Of a DNA stretch of 51,489 bases, positions 25,400 to 34,192 are shown piece after piece; the first letter of the stretch is position 1; each line of letters opens with the position of its first letter. A model generated the notes under the pieces. The model was given only the letters and a program-made list of their open reading frames with translations, was not told the origin of the DNA and did no database searches. Location: contig JASBVF010000057.1 in NCBI GenBank assembly GCA_030147525.1, positions 1 through 51,489 of the forward strand, read 5' to 3'. The position numbers and the translations under genes are program-made. Origin of the DNA: Bacteroidota bacterium (GTDB taxonomy: Bacteria > Bacteroidota > Bacteroidia > Chitinophagales > Saprospiraceae).

Positions 25400-26698
25400 A
25401 TGAATGAAAACACCGGCTTTAAACGCAATGACCCGAAGGTAATCAACGGTTGGGCACTGTTCGACTGGGCCAATTCCGCTTACGCTCTGACCATTGCCGT
25501 TGCGATTTTTCCTGCTTATTTCGAAGAAAAAACAGCTCACGTCCTTAGTGTGTTCGGCATCGAGATGTACAACACGACCCTGTTTGCACTGGCGGTGGCG
25601 GTGTCCTACCTGGCCATTGCTTTTCTTTCGCCTATCCTCTCCGGTATAGCTGATTACAGTGGCCGGAAGATGTTTTTTCTGAAATTTTTCACTACGCTTG
25701 GCGCACTGGCCTGTATCTCGCTTTTTTTCTTCGAAGGCAACGGCGACCTGGCCATCGGCACGCTGGGTTTTATGCTGGCAACAATTGGTTTTGCCGGTTC
25801 GCTGGTGTTTTACAACTCTTACCTGCCGGACATTGTGACGGAAGATCTCTACAACCGGGTGAGCGCACGGGGCTTCGCCTTCGGCTATGCCGGCAGCGTG
25901 CTCTTGTTGATTTTTAATCTGATCGTACTCCTCAATCCGGCCTGGTTCGGCATACCCGAAGAAAGTACGCTGGCGGCAAGGCTGGCATTTTTGACGGTGG
26001 GGTTGTGGTGGATTGGCTTTGCGCAAATCTCCTTCCGGCGCTTGCCAAAAGACACGAACGGTGCTTTTTCAAGAAAACTCCTGACGAAGGGTTTTGAGGA
26101 GTTCCGAAAAGTATGGCAGGCGGTAAAGCAGGCCCGGAATATCAAGTTTTTTCTGTTGTCATTTTTCTTTTACAGCGCCGGGGTGCAGACGGTACTGAGC
26201 CTGGCGTCGCTTTTCGCCAAAGTGGAGATGAACATGGAAACCTCCGAGCTGATCATCGTCATTCTGTTGCTGCAAATTCTGGGGCTGGCCGGGGCTTACT
26301 TTTTTGCAAAACTATCTGACCGGATTGGCAACAAGGCCGGCCTGATTTTCATGCTCATCCTCTGGACTTTCATCTGCGTGACCGGATTTTTTGTGGTGGA
26401 AAAATGGCAGTTTTACGCCCTCGCTGCCGGCGTGGGGCTGGTGATGGGCGGCGTGCAGTCGCAGTCGAGATCCACCTATTCCAAGCTTTTACCGGAGGAA
26501 ACACCAGACACGACGTCCTACTTCAGCTTCTACGATGTGCTGGAAAAAGCGGCCACGGCACTGGGCTCCTTCAGCTTTGCATTTACCGGGCAGCTTTCCG
26601 GCGGTATGCGTTACAGCGTACTGGCGCTGGCGGTTTTCTTTCTGGCGGGACTGCTGGTATTGATGACAGTGAAGGTGAAGCATAGCCGGGTTAGGTAG
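25400..26698 (+). CDS. MFS permease of the UMF1/Atg22-like family
   Basis: The 432-residue integral membrane protein has about 12 hydrophobic segments. The opening NGWALFDWANSAYALTI, SGIADYSGRKM and GFAFGYAGSVLLLI are hallmarks of the UMF1 (vacuole effluxer Atg22-like) branch of the major facilitator superfamily. Substrates of bacterial members are not established. It stands 129 bases after a repeat array and is followed by nadK 94 bases later on the same strand. Confidence 0.9.
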   Translation: MNENTGFKRNDPKVINGWALFDWANSAYALTIAVAIFPAYFEEKTAHVLSVFGIEMYNTTLFALAVAVSYLAIAFLSPILSGIADYSGRKMFFLKFFTTLGALACISLFFFEGNGDLAIGTLGFMLATIGFAGSLVFYNSYLPDIVTEDLYNRVSARGFAFGYAGSVLLLIFNLIVLLNPAWFGIPEESTLAARLAFLTVGLWWIGFAQISFRRLPKDTNGAFSRKLLTKGFEEFRKVWQAVKQARNIKFFLLSFFFYSAGVQTVLSLASLFAKVEMNMETSELIIVILLLQILGLAGAYFFAKLSDRIGNKAGLIFMLILWTFICVTGFFVVEKWQFYALAAGVGLVMGGVQSQSRSTYSKLLPEETPDTTSYFSFYDVLEKAATALGSFSFAFTGQLSGGMRYSVLALAVFFLAGLLVLMTVKVKHSRVR

Positions 26699-26792
26699 GG
26701 AAGTATCCAGTCAGGCAATACAGCAGAAAAATCTCAGTTATTTTGATAAAAAAAGCTAACCTCCGAACTCTCAAAACCGCAAACCACTTCAC

Positions 26793-27677
26793 ATGCAAGT
26801 AGTCGTATTTTCACAATACCTCAAAGACGGCGATTTACCACACGTTCAACATCTTTTCGATGCGCTGACGGAGTTCGGCATTGCAGCCTATGTTTACTCG
26901 CCTTACCTCGAAGCGCTTCAGGGCAAAGTAAAATTCAAAACCAACGTCGGAAAATTTGAAGGCTACCTGGACTTCCGGGTGCGGAAATTCGATTTCGTCA
27001 TTACGCTGGGCGGTGACGGTACCATCCTGGCCGCTACGACGCACATCCGGGACCGGGAGGTGCCGATTCTGGGTGTTAACCTCGGACGGCTTGGTTTTCT
27101 GGCTACCGTCAGCAAAGACCGTATCCGGGAAGCAATAGGGCTGCTGGTGAAAGGACAATTTTCCATCGGCAACCGGAGCACCCTTTTTCTTGAGTCAAGT
27201 CCGCAGTTATTTGGCGCCATGCCGTTTGCACTGAATGATTTCACCATTCTGAAACGGGACACTTCCTCCATGATTACCATTCATGCCTTTGTCAATGGGG
27301 CTTACCTGAATACCTACTGGGCCGACGGTCTCATTTTATCTACACCGACCGGCTCAACGGGCTACTCGCTGAGCTGCGGAGGGCCCATCGTTTTCCCGGA
27401 TTCCAACAACTTCGTACTAACGCCGGTAGCGCCGCATAATCTCAATGTGCGGCCGCTCGTAATTTCCGATAATTCTGTTATTTCATTTGAGGTGGAGGGC
27501 CGTACCGAAAATTTCCTCTGCACACTCGACTCCCGCTACGAGATCATCACTTCTGAAAATAAAATTGCCGTGCGACGGGGTGATTTTTATGTTAAAATGG
27601 TACACCTGCTGGACATCGATTTTCTCGATACCATCCGGAATAAACTGACCTGGGGCGTGGATCAGCGGAACCACTAA
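26793..27677 (+). CDS. nadK: NAD kinase
   Basis: The 294-residue enzyme phosphorylates NAD to NADP. The signatures are GGDGT (73-77), VNLGRLGFL (95-103) and TPTGSTGYSLSCGGPI (NAD pocket), and the length is normal. The bases just before the start (26770-26785, TCAAAACC-like units) look like a decayed version of the octamers found elsewhere. A GGTTTT-type octamer array lies 20 bases after the stop. Confidence 0.95.
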   Translation: MQVVVFSQYLKDGDLPHVQHLFDALTEFGIAAYVYSPYLEALQGKVKFKTNVGKFEGYLDFRVRKFDFVITLGGDGTILAATTHIRDREVPILGVNLGRLGFLATVSKDRIREAIGLLVKGQFSIGNRSTLFLESSPQLFGAMPFALNDFTILKRDTSSMITIHAFVNGAYLNTYWADGLILSTPTGSTGYSLSCGGPIVFPDSNNFVLTPVAPHNLNVRPLVISDNSVISFEVEGRTENFLCTLDSRYEIITSENKIAVRRGDFYVKMVHLLDIDFLDTIRNKLTWGVDQRNH

Positions 27678-27697
27678 GCAAAGCCACACCCTGTTCC

Positions 27698-27751
27698 ATA
27701 AAACCCCAAAACCAAAAACCTCAAAACCTCAAAACCCAAAACCATAAAACC
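27698..27751. repeat. Octamer array (GGTTTTNN, minus strand) between convergent genes
   Basis: Read on plus, the units are ATAAAACC, CCAAAACC, AAAAACC, TCAAAACC, TCAAAACC, CAAAACC and ATAAAACC: five of 8 bp and two of 7 bp. It ends seven bases from the stop of the BamA-like gene and 20 bases from the nadK stop. It is the same motif as 25215-25270, inverted. Confidence 0.9.
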
Positions 27752-27758
27752 CCTCACG

Positions 27759-29273
27759 TCAAAAACTAAACGTCCAGTGCAGGAAGAAGCCGTACTCGTT
27801 CAGGTGGTTCCGGCTAAATTCGAAATTAAAAACCTTGTCGTAATACAGCACCAAATCCACGCCGACACCTGCCCCCCACAGCAGCTCGTTACTGAGCGGA
27901 TTGCCGGTTTTGTAAAACGGATTGTTCACGTAGCCCAGCTCATTGCGCAGCGACAAAAACACCTTCACCGGCATCTTTTTGAAAGACTCCAGCTTCATGT
28001 ATTTTCCCCAGTTCAATTCCTTGTCGAGCAGTTTAAAACGCAGGTTGCCCTTGTGGTAAGCATAGTCCAGCCCGTCGATAACGTAAAGTTCATAGCCACG
28101 GATAAAATCGTCGAAATAGCCGAGGGCGGCGCTGTTGTAGTAGGGTTGTTTTTCCCGGATAAGGCCGGTTTTGCCTTTCACCATCAGCCCGAGGCTCCAG
28201 CGATCGCTGAAGGTAAAATATTTCTGAAACTGGGCACTTACGTTCAGAGCGTTAATATCGTCGGAAAGACCTAAGCCAAGATACTGAAGATTTGTTTCAA
28301 AATAAAAGCCATGCATGGGGTAAGGCCGGATATCCCGCTTGTCGATGGTGAAGTTGTAATTAAATGCCAGGTACTGCTGTTTCAGCCCGTTGAGAAAGAA
28401 GTCAGGATTCAACTCCTGCCGCACGGTTTCATCAATTTTATAATTGTGCAGGGAAAGATTCCACTTATGAAAAACATTGAGCCGCCGCCGGTACAGCAGG
28501 CCGCCGCCGAGCCGGAACCGTTGCAGCAGGGGTCGTTCGTTGTTGCGATGAAACAGCAGTTCGTTGTTCACGGTATTGAAGCCGATTTCCTTCTCACGGG
28601 TGTGAAGGAAATTGAAATTCAGGCCCAGCGTCTTGTTTCTATTGAAATAAGGCAGCGTGTAAATCAGCTCATATTTTTTGGTAAAACCAAACTGGATCAC
28701 CGTTTTAAGCTGATCCCGTCTGCCAGTGAAGTTGGTGTGATAAAAACGTATTCCCAGGTTAAGCCTGCGGAGGGAGCGGTTGTAAGTTTCCCACCAAACG
28801 TTGAAGTTCCGGTCGGCCAGTTCAACGATGGGAAACGGAAAGACGTACCAGCCTTCCATCACCTCGATCAGTAATCCGACTTCGTTGGTTTCACCTTTCC
28901 ATTCCTTGAAATTAATGCGGGCGGAGGTGAAAAGCCCGGTATTCATCACGTTCAATTCATTTTTCAGGAGGCGGTCGGTAAGCGTGCTCAGGGCGATGGT
29001 ATCGCCTTCTGCAAAGTCGAGTTCCCGCAGGATGATGTCATTCTTCGTACGTTTGTTACCGGCGATGTAGATGTTTCGGACGGTAATGAAATCAAGGGAT
29101 TCAGCGCCGGCAGCATTTGAGATTTCGGAATCATGTGGGACTGGTTCGCCCGACTGGCCGGCCGCTGAAAGAGGCAGCAAAGTAATTAACAGCATCTTAG
29201 CAACAGCAGGGCGCAGGCTGCTGCCGGTAAAAAGGATGGCTCGGCGAAGGTTTATGAGGATCTTTCTTTTCAT
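27759..29273 (-). CDS. BamA/TamA-family outer-membrane protein
   Basis: The 504-residue protein has an export signal, a single POTRA-like domain (about 60-150, ITVRNIYIAGNKRTKNDIILRE in two parts, then LMNTGLF-like NVMNTGLFTSARI) and a C-terminal 16-strand-type barrel (Bac_surface_Ag) ending in WTFSF with a terminal Phe. It is shorter than BamA (one POTRA instead of five), so it is probably a specialised insertase or translocon. ATG at 29273 is used; a later ATG at 29195 gives a cleaner signal peptide (MLLITLLPLSAAGQ). It is divergent from the aminotransferase gene. Confidence 0.85.
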   Translation of the reverse strand: MKRKILINLRRAILFTGSSLRPAVAKMLLITLLPLSAAGQSGEPVPHDSEISNAAGAESLDFITVRNIYIAGNKRTKNDIILRELDFAEGDTIALSTLTDRLLKNELNVMNTGLFTSARINFKEWKGETNEVGLLIEVMEGWYVFPFPIVELADRNFNVWWETYNRSLRRLNLGIRFYHTNFTGRRDQLKTVIQFGFTKKYELIYTLPYFNRNKTLGLNFNFLHTREKEIGFNTVNNELLFHRNNERPLLQRFRLGGGLLYRRRLNVFHKWNLSLHNYKIDETVRQELNPDFFLNGLKQQYLAFNYNFTIDKRDIRPYPMHGFYFETNLQYLGLGLSDDINALNVSAQFQKYFTFSDRWSLGLMVKGKTGLIREKQPYYNSAALGYFDDFIRGYELYVIDGLDYAYHKGNLRFKLLDKELNWGKYMKLESFKKMPVKVFLSLRNELGYVNNPFYKTGNPLSNELLWGAGVGVDLVLYYDKVFNFEFSRNHLNEYGFFLHWTFSF

Positions 29274-29333
29274 CTGGATGCGAAGTTAAGGCGCTGCCGG
29301 GAGTTTTATTAAGTCAGCCCGGCGTACAAAGAT

Positions 29334-29341
29334 TATCTTTG
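29334..29341 (+). promoter_or_regulatory. Bacteroidota -7 promoter box for the aminotransferase gene
   Basis: TATCTTTG is a perfect TAnnTTTG match 15 bases before the ATG at 29357, which implies a very short leader. The -33 position is only T-rich. Because this box includes the TTG at 29339, that codon is unlikely to be the translation start. Confidence 0.5.
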
Positions 29342-29356
29342 CTAAAAAAAAGATCC

Positions 29357-30550
29357 ATGCTCACCCTCGACGACATCAAAGCCTTACGCAACGATACGCC
29401 CGGTTGCGCTCATCATTTTCACCTGAACAATGCAGGCGCCGCACTCATGCCTCAGCCCGTGATCGAGGCTGTACAGCAATATTTGACCGAAGAATCGCTG
29501 CACGGCGGTTACGAAACTGCCGCTGCTCATGCGGAGGATATTGCCGGTTTTTATAAAACAACAGCCAAACTACTCAACACGCAGGCCCAAAACGTCGCCT
29601 TTCTGGCGAGCGCCACGGATGCTTACGCAAAAGCGCTGTCGGCCATCCCGTTCGAGGCGGGCGACGTGCTGCTCACCACTGACGACGACTACGTCAGCAA
29701 CCAGATAGCATTTTTGTTTTTGCAAAAACGCTTCAACATCAGGGTCCTGCGGGCGGAAAAGCTGCCGGAAGGCGGCGTCGATGTGCAGTCAATGCAAGAG
29801 CTGATCGAAACACACCACCCAAAGCTCGTCGCTGTAACGCACGTTCCGACCAACTCCGGCCTCGTGCAGGATGTGGAAGCCATCGGACAACTTTGCCGGG
29901 AACGGGACATCTGGTACCTCGTCGATGCCTGTCAGTCCGCCGGACAGATTCCGCTGGACGTGGAAAAAATCGGCTGCGACTTTCTCAGTGCCACGATGCG
30001 AAAATGGCTGCGGGGGCCACGGGGCGCCGGGTTTCTGTATGTTTCTGATCGTGTGCTGGAGGCCGGGCTGGAGCCGTTTTTCCCTGACCTCGGCGGCGCT
30101 GACTGGGTGCAGCCTGATCAATACGAACCTTCAAAAAATGCCAATCGCTTCGAATACTGGGAAAAGAATTACGCCCTCATTCTCGGCAGCAAAGCAGCCA
30201 TCGACTATGCACTGGCACTGGGCATGGAGGGCATTGAACAACGGGTGACAGAGATTGCAGCCTACACCCGGCAGCAGCTGTCCCCGATCCCTGGCCTGCG
30301 GGTACTCGACCGAGGACGGAATAGATGCGGCATTGTGACTTCACACATCGAAGGCGTATTGCCCGGGCAGTTAATGAAATCACTGCAAGCAGCAAAGATC
30401 AATGCCGGTGTGGCCCGGACATTTAATGCGGTAATTGATTTTCAGGAAAAAGGAGTTGAATGGGCACTGCGGGTGTCACCTCATTACTACAACACGAAGG
30501 AGGAGATCGACAGGCTTGTGGAAGTAGTGAGTAAGTTGGCGGGAGCGTAG
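29357..30550 (+). CDS. Class V aminotransferase (cysteine-desulfurase-like)
   Basis: The 397-residue PLP enzyme has HLNNAGAALMPQPV near the N-terminus, the PLP-contacting VDACQSAGQIPLDV, and the Schiff-base Lys216 in ATMRKWLRGPRGAGFLYV, where the usual His before the lysine is Arg. The closest groups are cysteine desulfurase-like and isopenicillin-N-epimerase-like enzymes; the substrate is not clear. No IscU or SufE neighbour is present. ATG at 29357 is preferred to a TTG 18 bases upstream. Confidence 0.88.
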   Translation: MLTLDDIKALRNDTPGCAHHFHLNNAGAALMPQPVIEAVQQYLTEESLHGGYETAAAHAEDIAGFYKTTAKLLNTQAQNVAFLASATDAYAKALSAIPFEAGDVLLTTDDDYVSNQIAFLFLQKRFNIRVLRAEKLPEGGVDVQSMQELIETHHPKLVAVTHVPTNSGLVQDVEAIGQLCRERDIWYLVDACQSAGQIPLDVEKIGCDFLSATMRKWLRGPRGAGFLYVSDRVLEAGLEPFFPDLGGADWVQPDQYEPSKNANRFEYWEKNYALILGSKAAIDYALALGMEGIEQRVTEIAAYTRQQLSPIPGLRVLDRGRNRCGIVTSHIEGVLPGQLMKSLQAAKINAGVARTFNAVIDFQEKGVEWALRVSPHYYNTKEEIDRLVEVVSKLAGA

Positions 30551-30626
30551 AGCCATCCTGCCTGCTTGTTCGATTAAGAAAAAACCAAAGTGGCAGGACG
30601 TTGTTGGATGTTTAAATTTTAGTAAA

Positions 30627-31175
30627 ATGCTCCTTCAACTTCTCTTAATTTTCACCATCATGACCGCCGATTTGCAGGAAAAAGTAATTTTTGATTTCAA
30701 TGAAAAAGCCAGCGTGCAGCAATGGAACATTATCAACGATGGCGTGATGGGTGGGTTGTCAGCCAGCTCCATGCAGTGGAGAGAAGGCGGCCTTGCAGTG
30801 TTTTCCGGCAATGTTTCACTTGAAAACAACGGCGGTTTTGCTTCAACGAGAGCGATCCTGGAAGGAGTGAGCCTTGCAGGGTTCAGCAGCGTGACCTTGC
30901 GGATAAAAGGCGATGGGAAAACTTACAAATTTCGCATCCGGACGGACCGCAATTTTGAAGGCGTGACGTATTCCTGCGACTTTTTCGCCCCGGCAGGCGA
31001 GTGGAAGGAGATCAGGTTGCCGTTCAGTGAGTTTGTGCCGGTATTCCGTGGCCGGAGACTGGCGAACGTTGGGCCATTGCGTAGCGAAGAAATCCGGCAA
31101 ACAGGGTTTCTCATCAGCGACAAGCAATCCGGGAGTTTTTCGCTGGAGGTTGACTGGATAAAGGCGGTGGAATAG
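30627..31175 (+). CDS. CIA30-family protein
   Basis: The 182-residue protein contains one CIA30 beta-sandwich (IFDFNEKASVQQWNIINDGVMGG, in two parts; SGNVSLENNGGFAS; YKFRIRTD; WKEIRLPFSEFVP). Mitochondrial relatives help assemble complex I. Bacterial members are common and mostly uncharacterised. A second ATG at 30660 would remove the short hydrophobic N-terminus (LLQLLLIFTI), so whether it is exported is uncertain. Confidence 0.82.
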   Translation: MLLQLLLIFTIMTADLQEKVIFDFNEKASVQQWNIINDGVMGGLSASSMQWREGGLAVFSGNVSLENNGGFASTRAILEGVSLAGFSSVTLRIKGDGKTYKFRIRTDRNFEGVTYSCDFFAPAGEWKEIRLPFSEFVPVFRGRRLANVGPLRSEEIRQTGFLISDKQSGSFSLEVDWIKAVE

Positions 31176-31179
31176 TCAT

Positions 31180-31197
31180 CCTGAACTGGGCTTCAGG
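31180..31197. repeat. Small hairpin between convergent genes
   Basis: CCTGAA (31180-31185) and TTCAGG (31192-31197) pair around six bases, five bases after the CIA30 stop. No T run follows, so it is at best a weak terminator. Confidence 0.35.
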
Positions 31198-31206
31198 CAC
31201 CCTCAA

Positions 31207-31494
31207 TCACCTGCTCGTAACTTTCTCTACCTGTTTGATCATTTCATAACTCAAAGGTTGCTGTTGTAAATCGGAGAACCGGCGGATGTTGAAGTTCGGT
31301 TCGAAAGTGAATTTCATGCCGTTGCGCATGACCCAGCCGTTTTGCGGATTCTGGATTTCATTCAACAAAAGCCCGATACCGTTGGCTGATTTGACTACGT
31401 CACGGATGCTGTAGATTTGATCTTTGACCGGGCGGTTGGGGATTTCAGCCATTTGCTCCGGTGTGAAGTTGTCGTCAATGCAGATGATATCCAT
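31207..31494 (-). CDS. Small conserved hypothetical protein
   Basis: This 95-residue protein starts MDIICIDDNFTPEQMAEIPN, followed by RPVKDQIYSIRDVVK, GIGLLLNEIQNP and FEPNFNIRRFSDL. Proteins with this layout recur in Bacteroidota, but I know no function. ATG at 31494 is used; the longer frame covers a low-complexity region and an inverted repeat. It has no signal peptide or membrane segment. It lies downstream of the large metalloprotease gene on the same strand. Confidence 0.65.
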   Translation of the reverse strand: MDIICIDDNFTPEQMAEIPNRPVKDQIYSIRDVVKSANGIGLLLNEIQNPQNGWVMRNGMKFTFEPNFNIRRFSDLQQQPLSYEMIKQVEKVTSR

Positions 31495-31542
31495 AGAGTT
31501 CGATTTTTTTTGCTTAGAAACGCCTGAATGCGCAGAGTGTTC

Positions 31543-31578
31543 GAGGGGTTGGGGTTGAGCGTGCTGCCCCAACCCCTC
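31543..31578 (-). repeat. 12-bp inverted repeat after the metalloprotease gene
   Basis: GAGGGGTTGGGG (31543-31554) and CCCCAACCCCTC (31567-31578) pair perfectly. It lies 15 bases after the metalloprotease stop and 49 bases before the small downstream gene. There is no T tract, so it may be a processing or stability stem, or a factor-dependent stop. Confidence 0.7.
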
Positions 31579-31592
31579 AAAGACTCAGGTGC

Positions 31593-34109
31593 TTAATCTT
31601 CAAAGCAACCTTTCACAGATTCCTCTTCAACGGCGGCGGGCCTTGCAGCAGCAGCCTTGCCGTTTTCACGGCTTTTTTCGATGGATTCAATCCGGGCGAG
31701 GAGGTCCTCCACATGCATTTTTGACAGGCTGTCTTTTTGCTTGCGGCGGCCTTTTTCGAGGAGTTCTTCGATGGCTTCAAGGTTGCCGCCGGCAAGAGCC
31801 TTGATGTCGGAATACTCATACTGGTCGCCGGAGAGGGACATGAGGTCGCTCATTTTATCGATGTAAGCCCGCTGCAGGTTGCGGCGGAACGGGTCGATCC
31901 TGCGGCCTGTGCCCAGCTCGCTGAACACAGATTTTCTTGTTTCATCAAAAAGCGAAGCGGCACTGTAGGCGGCCATTCCGTTCAGGGTTTCGTTTTCCAT
32001 CATCCGGTTGAGGCGGGCGGCGTTGAAGAGCAGGCCGAGGGCGTAGTTTTGAAGCCCCAGCACATCGGACAAAACGCCGGTATAACCAATTCTTGACTGT
32101 ATGTCTTTGCTGACGAGCCAATTGGGGGTCTCGAAAATCTGCTCGTTGACGAACTGTACTGCTGCGGCCTGTCGCTCACGGGGGACGTGGGTATAAACGG
32201 GGCCTTCTTCGTCAGCGGTTTTATCAAATTCATATACGCCGCCGGCATTGTTGGCAACGTGGCCGGTGTAGCGGCGGAGCTGGCCCAACACGTTTTTGTA
32301 CAATTCTTCGAGGTTGGAGTAGTCTTTTCCATCCTCAGAAGTCCATTGAATAAGGTTGGGCGTGATGCGCTTGAGGTTAGCGATACCGAGCAGACTGGCT
32401 TCGACAGGGTCGCTGCCGAGGTCTTCGGTCTGGGCGCTGGGATCGAGGACGAGGCCCTGCTGCTGGCCGTAGCGGAAGTAGGGATTGCCTGCCCGCTCTT
32501 TCACCAAACCGTGAAGAATTTCTTTTTCAGCTTCGACACTGCCTGCCTCCGGGAAGTAGGTATAGCCATACTGGATCGACCAATCGTCGTAAGGTCCGAT
32601 TTTCGGATAGAGGCCGGCGCCTTTGTCTTCCGGCTGAGCGACGTAGTTGAAGCGGGCGTAATCCATGATGGAAGGTGAAACGCCCATGCGCTGCACGAAG
32701 CCCGGAGCCCGCAGTGAATCGACGGGGTAAGCTACACTGGACCCCATGTTGTGGGGCAGGCCGAGGGTGTGACCCACCTCATGAGCGGCAACGAAACGGA
32801 TGAGTTCACCCATCAGTTCCTGCCTGAACTTCACTTTTTGAGCATCAGGGTTCACGGCAGCGGTTTGGATAAAAAACCAGTTGCGGAGCAAATTCATGAC
32901 GTTGTGGTACCAGATGATGTCGCTTTCGAGGATTTCGCCGGTGCGGGGGTCGTGGACGTGCGGGCCCTGTGCGTTCTGAATTTCAGTAGCGACGTAGCGT
33001 ATGACGGAATAGCGCACATCTTCCGGGCTCCAGTCGGGGTCTTCATCTTTGGTTGGTGCGTCTTTGGCAACGATGGCGTTTTTAAAACCAGCTTTTTCAA
33101 AAGCCTTCTGCCAGTCGTTGACACCTTGCTTGAGGTAGGGAACCCACTCATCGGGCGTGGCGGGGTCGATATAGTAAACGATGGGTTTGACGGGTTCGAC
33201 GAGCTCGCCACGCTTGTAGGCTTCCACGTCTTTGGGTTCGAGGCGCCAGCGGGTGATGTAGCGGCGGTTAGCGGCTTTTTGTTCGTCGAGACCGTAGTCA
33301 ACCTGGCGGATAGAAAAATAGCCTACCCTTGCGTCGTACAGTCTGGGGCGCATGGGATTTTCCGGCAGGAGAATGAAAGACTGGTTCATTTCAACGGACA
33401 GCGTTCCGGTGACCTGATTGTCGGGCAGTTTGTCGCCACGGTAGGTAAGTACGTGGCGCACTTCCGTATTTTGGGGAAAGGATTTCATGCGTTCGATGAA
33501 GGAGCGCTTGCTGTCTAAACCCTTGATGCTAAAGTTTTTGCGCTCACGGGAGGAGAGAGCGCCGATCATTTCCACGTCGGTCGTGAAAAAGCTGCCGGGA
33601 TCGAACACGATAGCGGTGCTGTCATCATTGTAGCATTCGATTTTAAAACTGGCTACGACGGGCTCGAAGTTGTTGTTTTTCACGGAATTGTAGATCGGCT
33701 TGCCGGGGTCCGCCACGTTGTTGTAGGACACGGAGCGCATCATCACCTGACTGCCTTTTAACTGCCAGCGGATGATTTGCTGGGGGCGGCTCTTCATGCC
33801 GGCTCCGCCGAAATTCAATCCCTTGACGTGGCCGGAGATCCTGCTGACGAGCAGGATTTCCCGCTCGAGGAGGGAGAGCGGTATTTCAAAATAGTATTTG
33901 TCTTTTACCTGATGGACAGTGAAAAGTCCATCATCGGAGACGGCTTCGTCGGTGATGATGTCTTTGTAGGATTTTTCCTTGCTTTTTTTGGCAGCGCCGG
34001 TATTTTCTTCTTTAGGTTCGGCGGCGCCGTTTTCTTCCTGGGCAAATGCAGGAAAGGCAAGGAAAATGAAAGCCATGAAGGCCATGAGTGAAAACAGGGT
34101 CTTTTTCAT
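31593..34109 (-). CDS. Exported zinc metalloprotease (DUF5117/DUF5118 family)
   Basis: The 838-residue protein has a signal peptide (MKKTLFSLMAFMAFIFLAF, AFAQ) and the zinc site HEVGHTLGLPH (His443, Glu444, His447, third ligand His453), followed by the Met-turn-like SIMDY. The HExxHxxGxxH form is metzincin-like. Upstream domains include SYKDIITDEAVSDDGLFTVHQV (in two parts) and REILLVSRISGHVKG, as in the zinc-dependent metalloproteases of Bacteroidota with DUF5118 and DUF5117. No T9SS sorting domain is present, so it is probably periplasmic. The C-terminal region ends in a Lys/Glu-rich tail. The substrate is unknown. Confidence 0.88.
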   Translation of the reverse strand: MKKTLFSLMAFMAFIFLAFPAFAQEENGAAEPKEENTGAAKKSKEKSYKDIITDEAVSDDGLFTVHQVKDKYYFEIPLSLLEREILLVSRISGHVKGLNFGGAGMKSRPQQIIRWQLKGSQVMMRSVSYNNVADPGKPIYNSVKNNNFEPVVASFKIECYNDDSTAIVFDPGSFFTTDVEMIGALSSRERKNFSIKGLDSKRSFIERMKSFPQNTEVRHVLTYRGDKLPDNQVTGTLSVEMNQSFILLPENPMRPRLYDARVGYFSIRQVDYGLDEQKAANRRYITRWRLEPKDVEAYKRGELVEPVKPIVYYIDPATPDEWVPYLKQGVNDWQKAFEKAGFKNAIVAKDAPTKDEDPDWSPEDVRYSVIRYVATEIQNAQGPHVHDPRTGEILESDIIWYHNVMNLLRNWFFIQTAAVNPDAQKVKFRQELMGELIRFVAAHEVGHTLGLPHNMGSSVAYPVDSLRAPGFVQRMGVSPSIMDYARFNYVAQPEDKGAGLYPKIGPYDDWSIQYGYTYFPEAGSVEAEKEILHGLVKERAGNPYFRYGQQQGLVLDPSAQTEDLGSDPVEASLLGIANLKRITPNLIQWTSEDGKDYSNLEELYKNVLGQLRRYTGHVANNAGGVYEFDKTADEEGPVYTHVPRERQAAAVQFVNEQIFETPNWLVSKDIQSRIGYTGVLSDVLGLQNYALGLLFNAARLNRMMENETLNGMAAYSAASLFDETRKSVFSELGTGRRIDPFRRNLQRAYIDKMSDLMSLSGDQYEYSDIKALAGGNLEAIEELLEKGRRKQKDSLSKMHVEDLLARIESIEKSRENGKAAAARPAAVEEESVKGCFED

Positions 34110-34192
34110 GTCTGTATTATTGTAGTTTGTGTTTAAAAACGGCGAAGAAAAGGAAATGCAGGGAACACACCAAATCTAACCGCCCATGCTGT

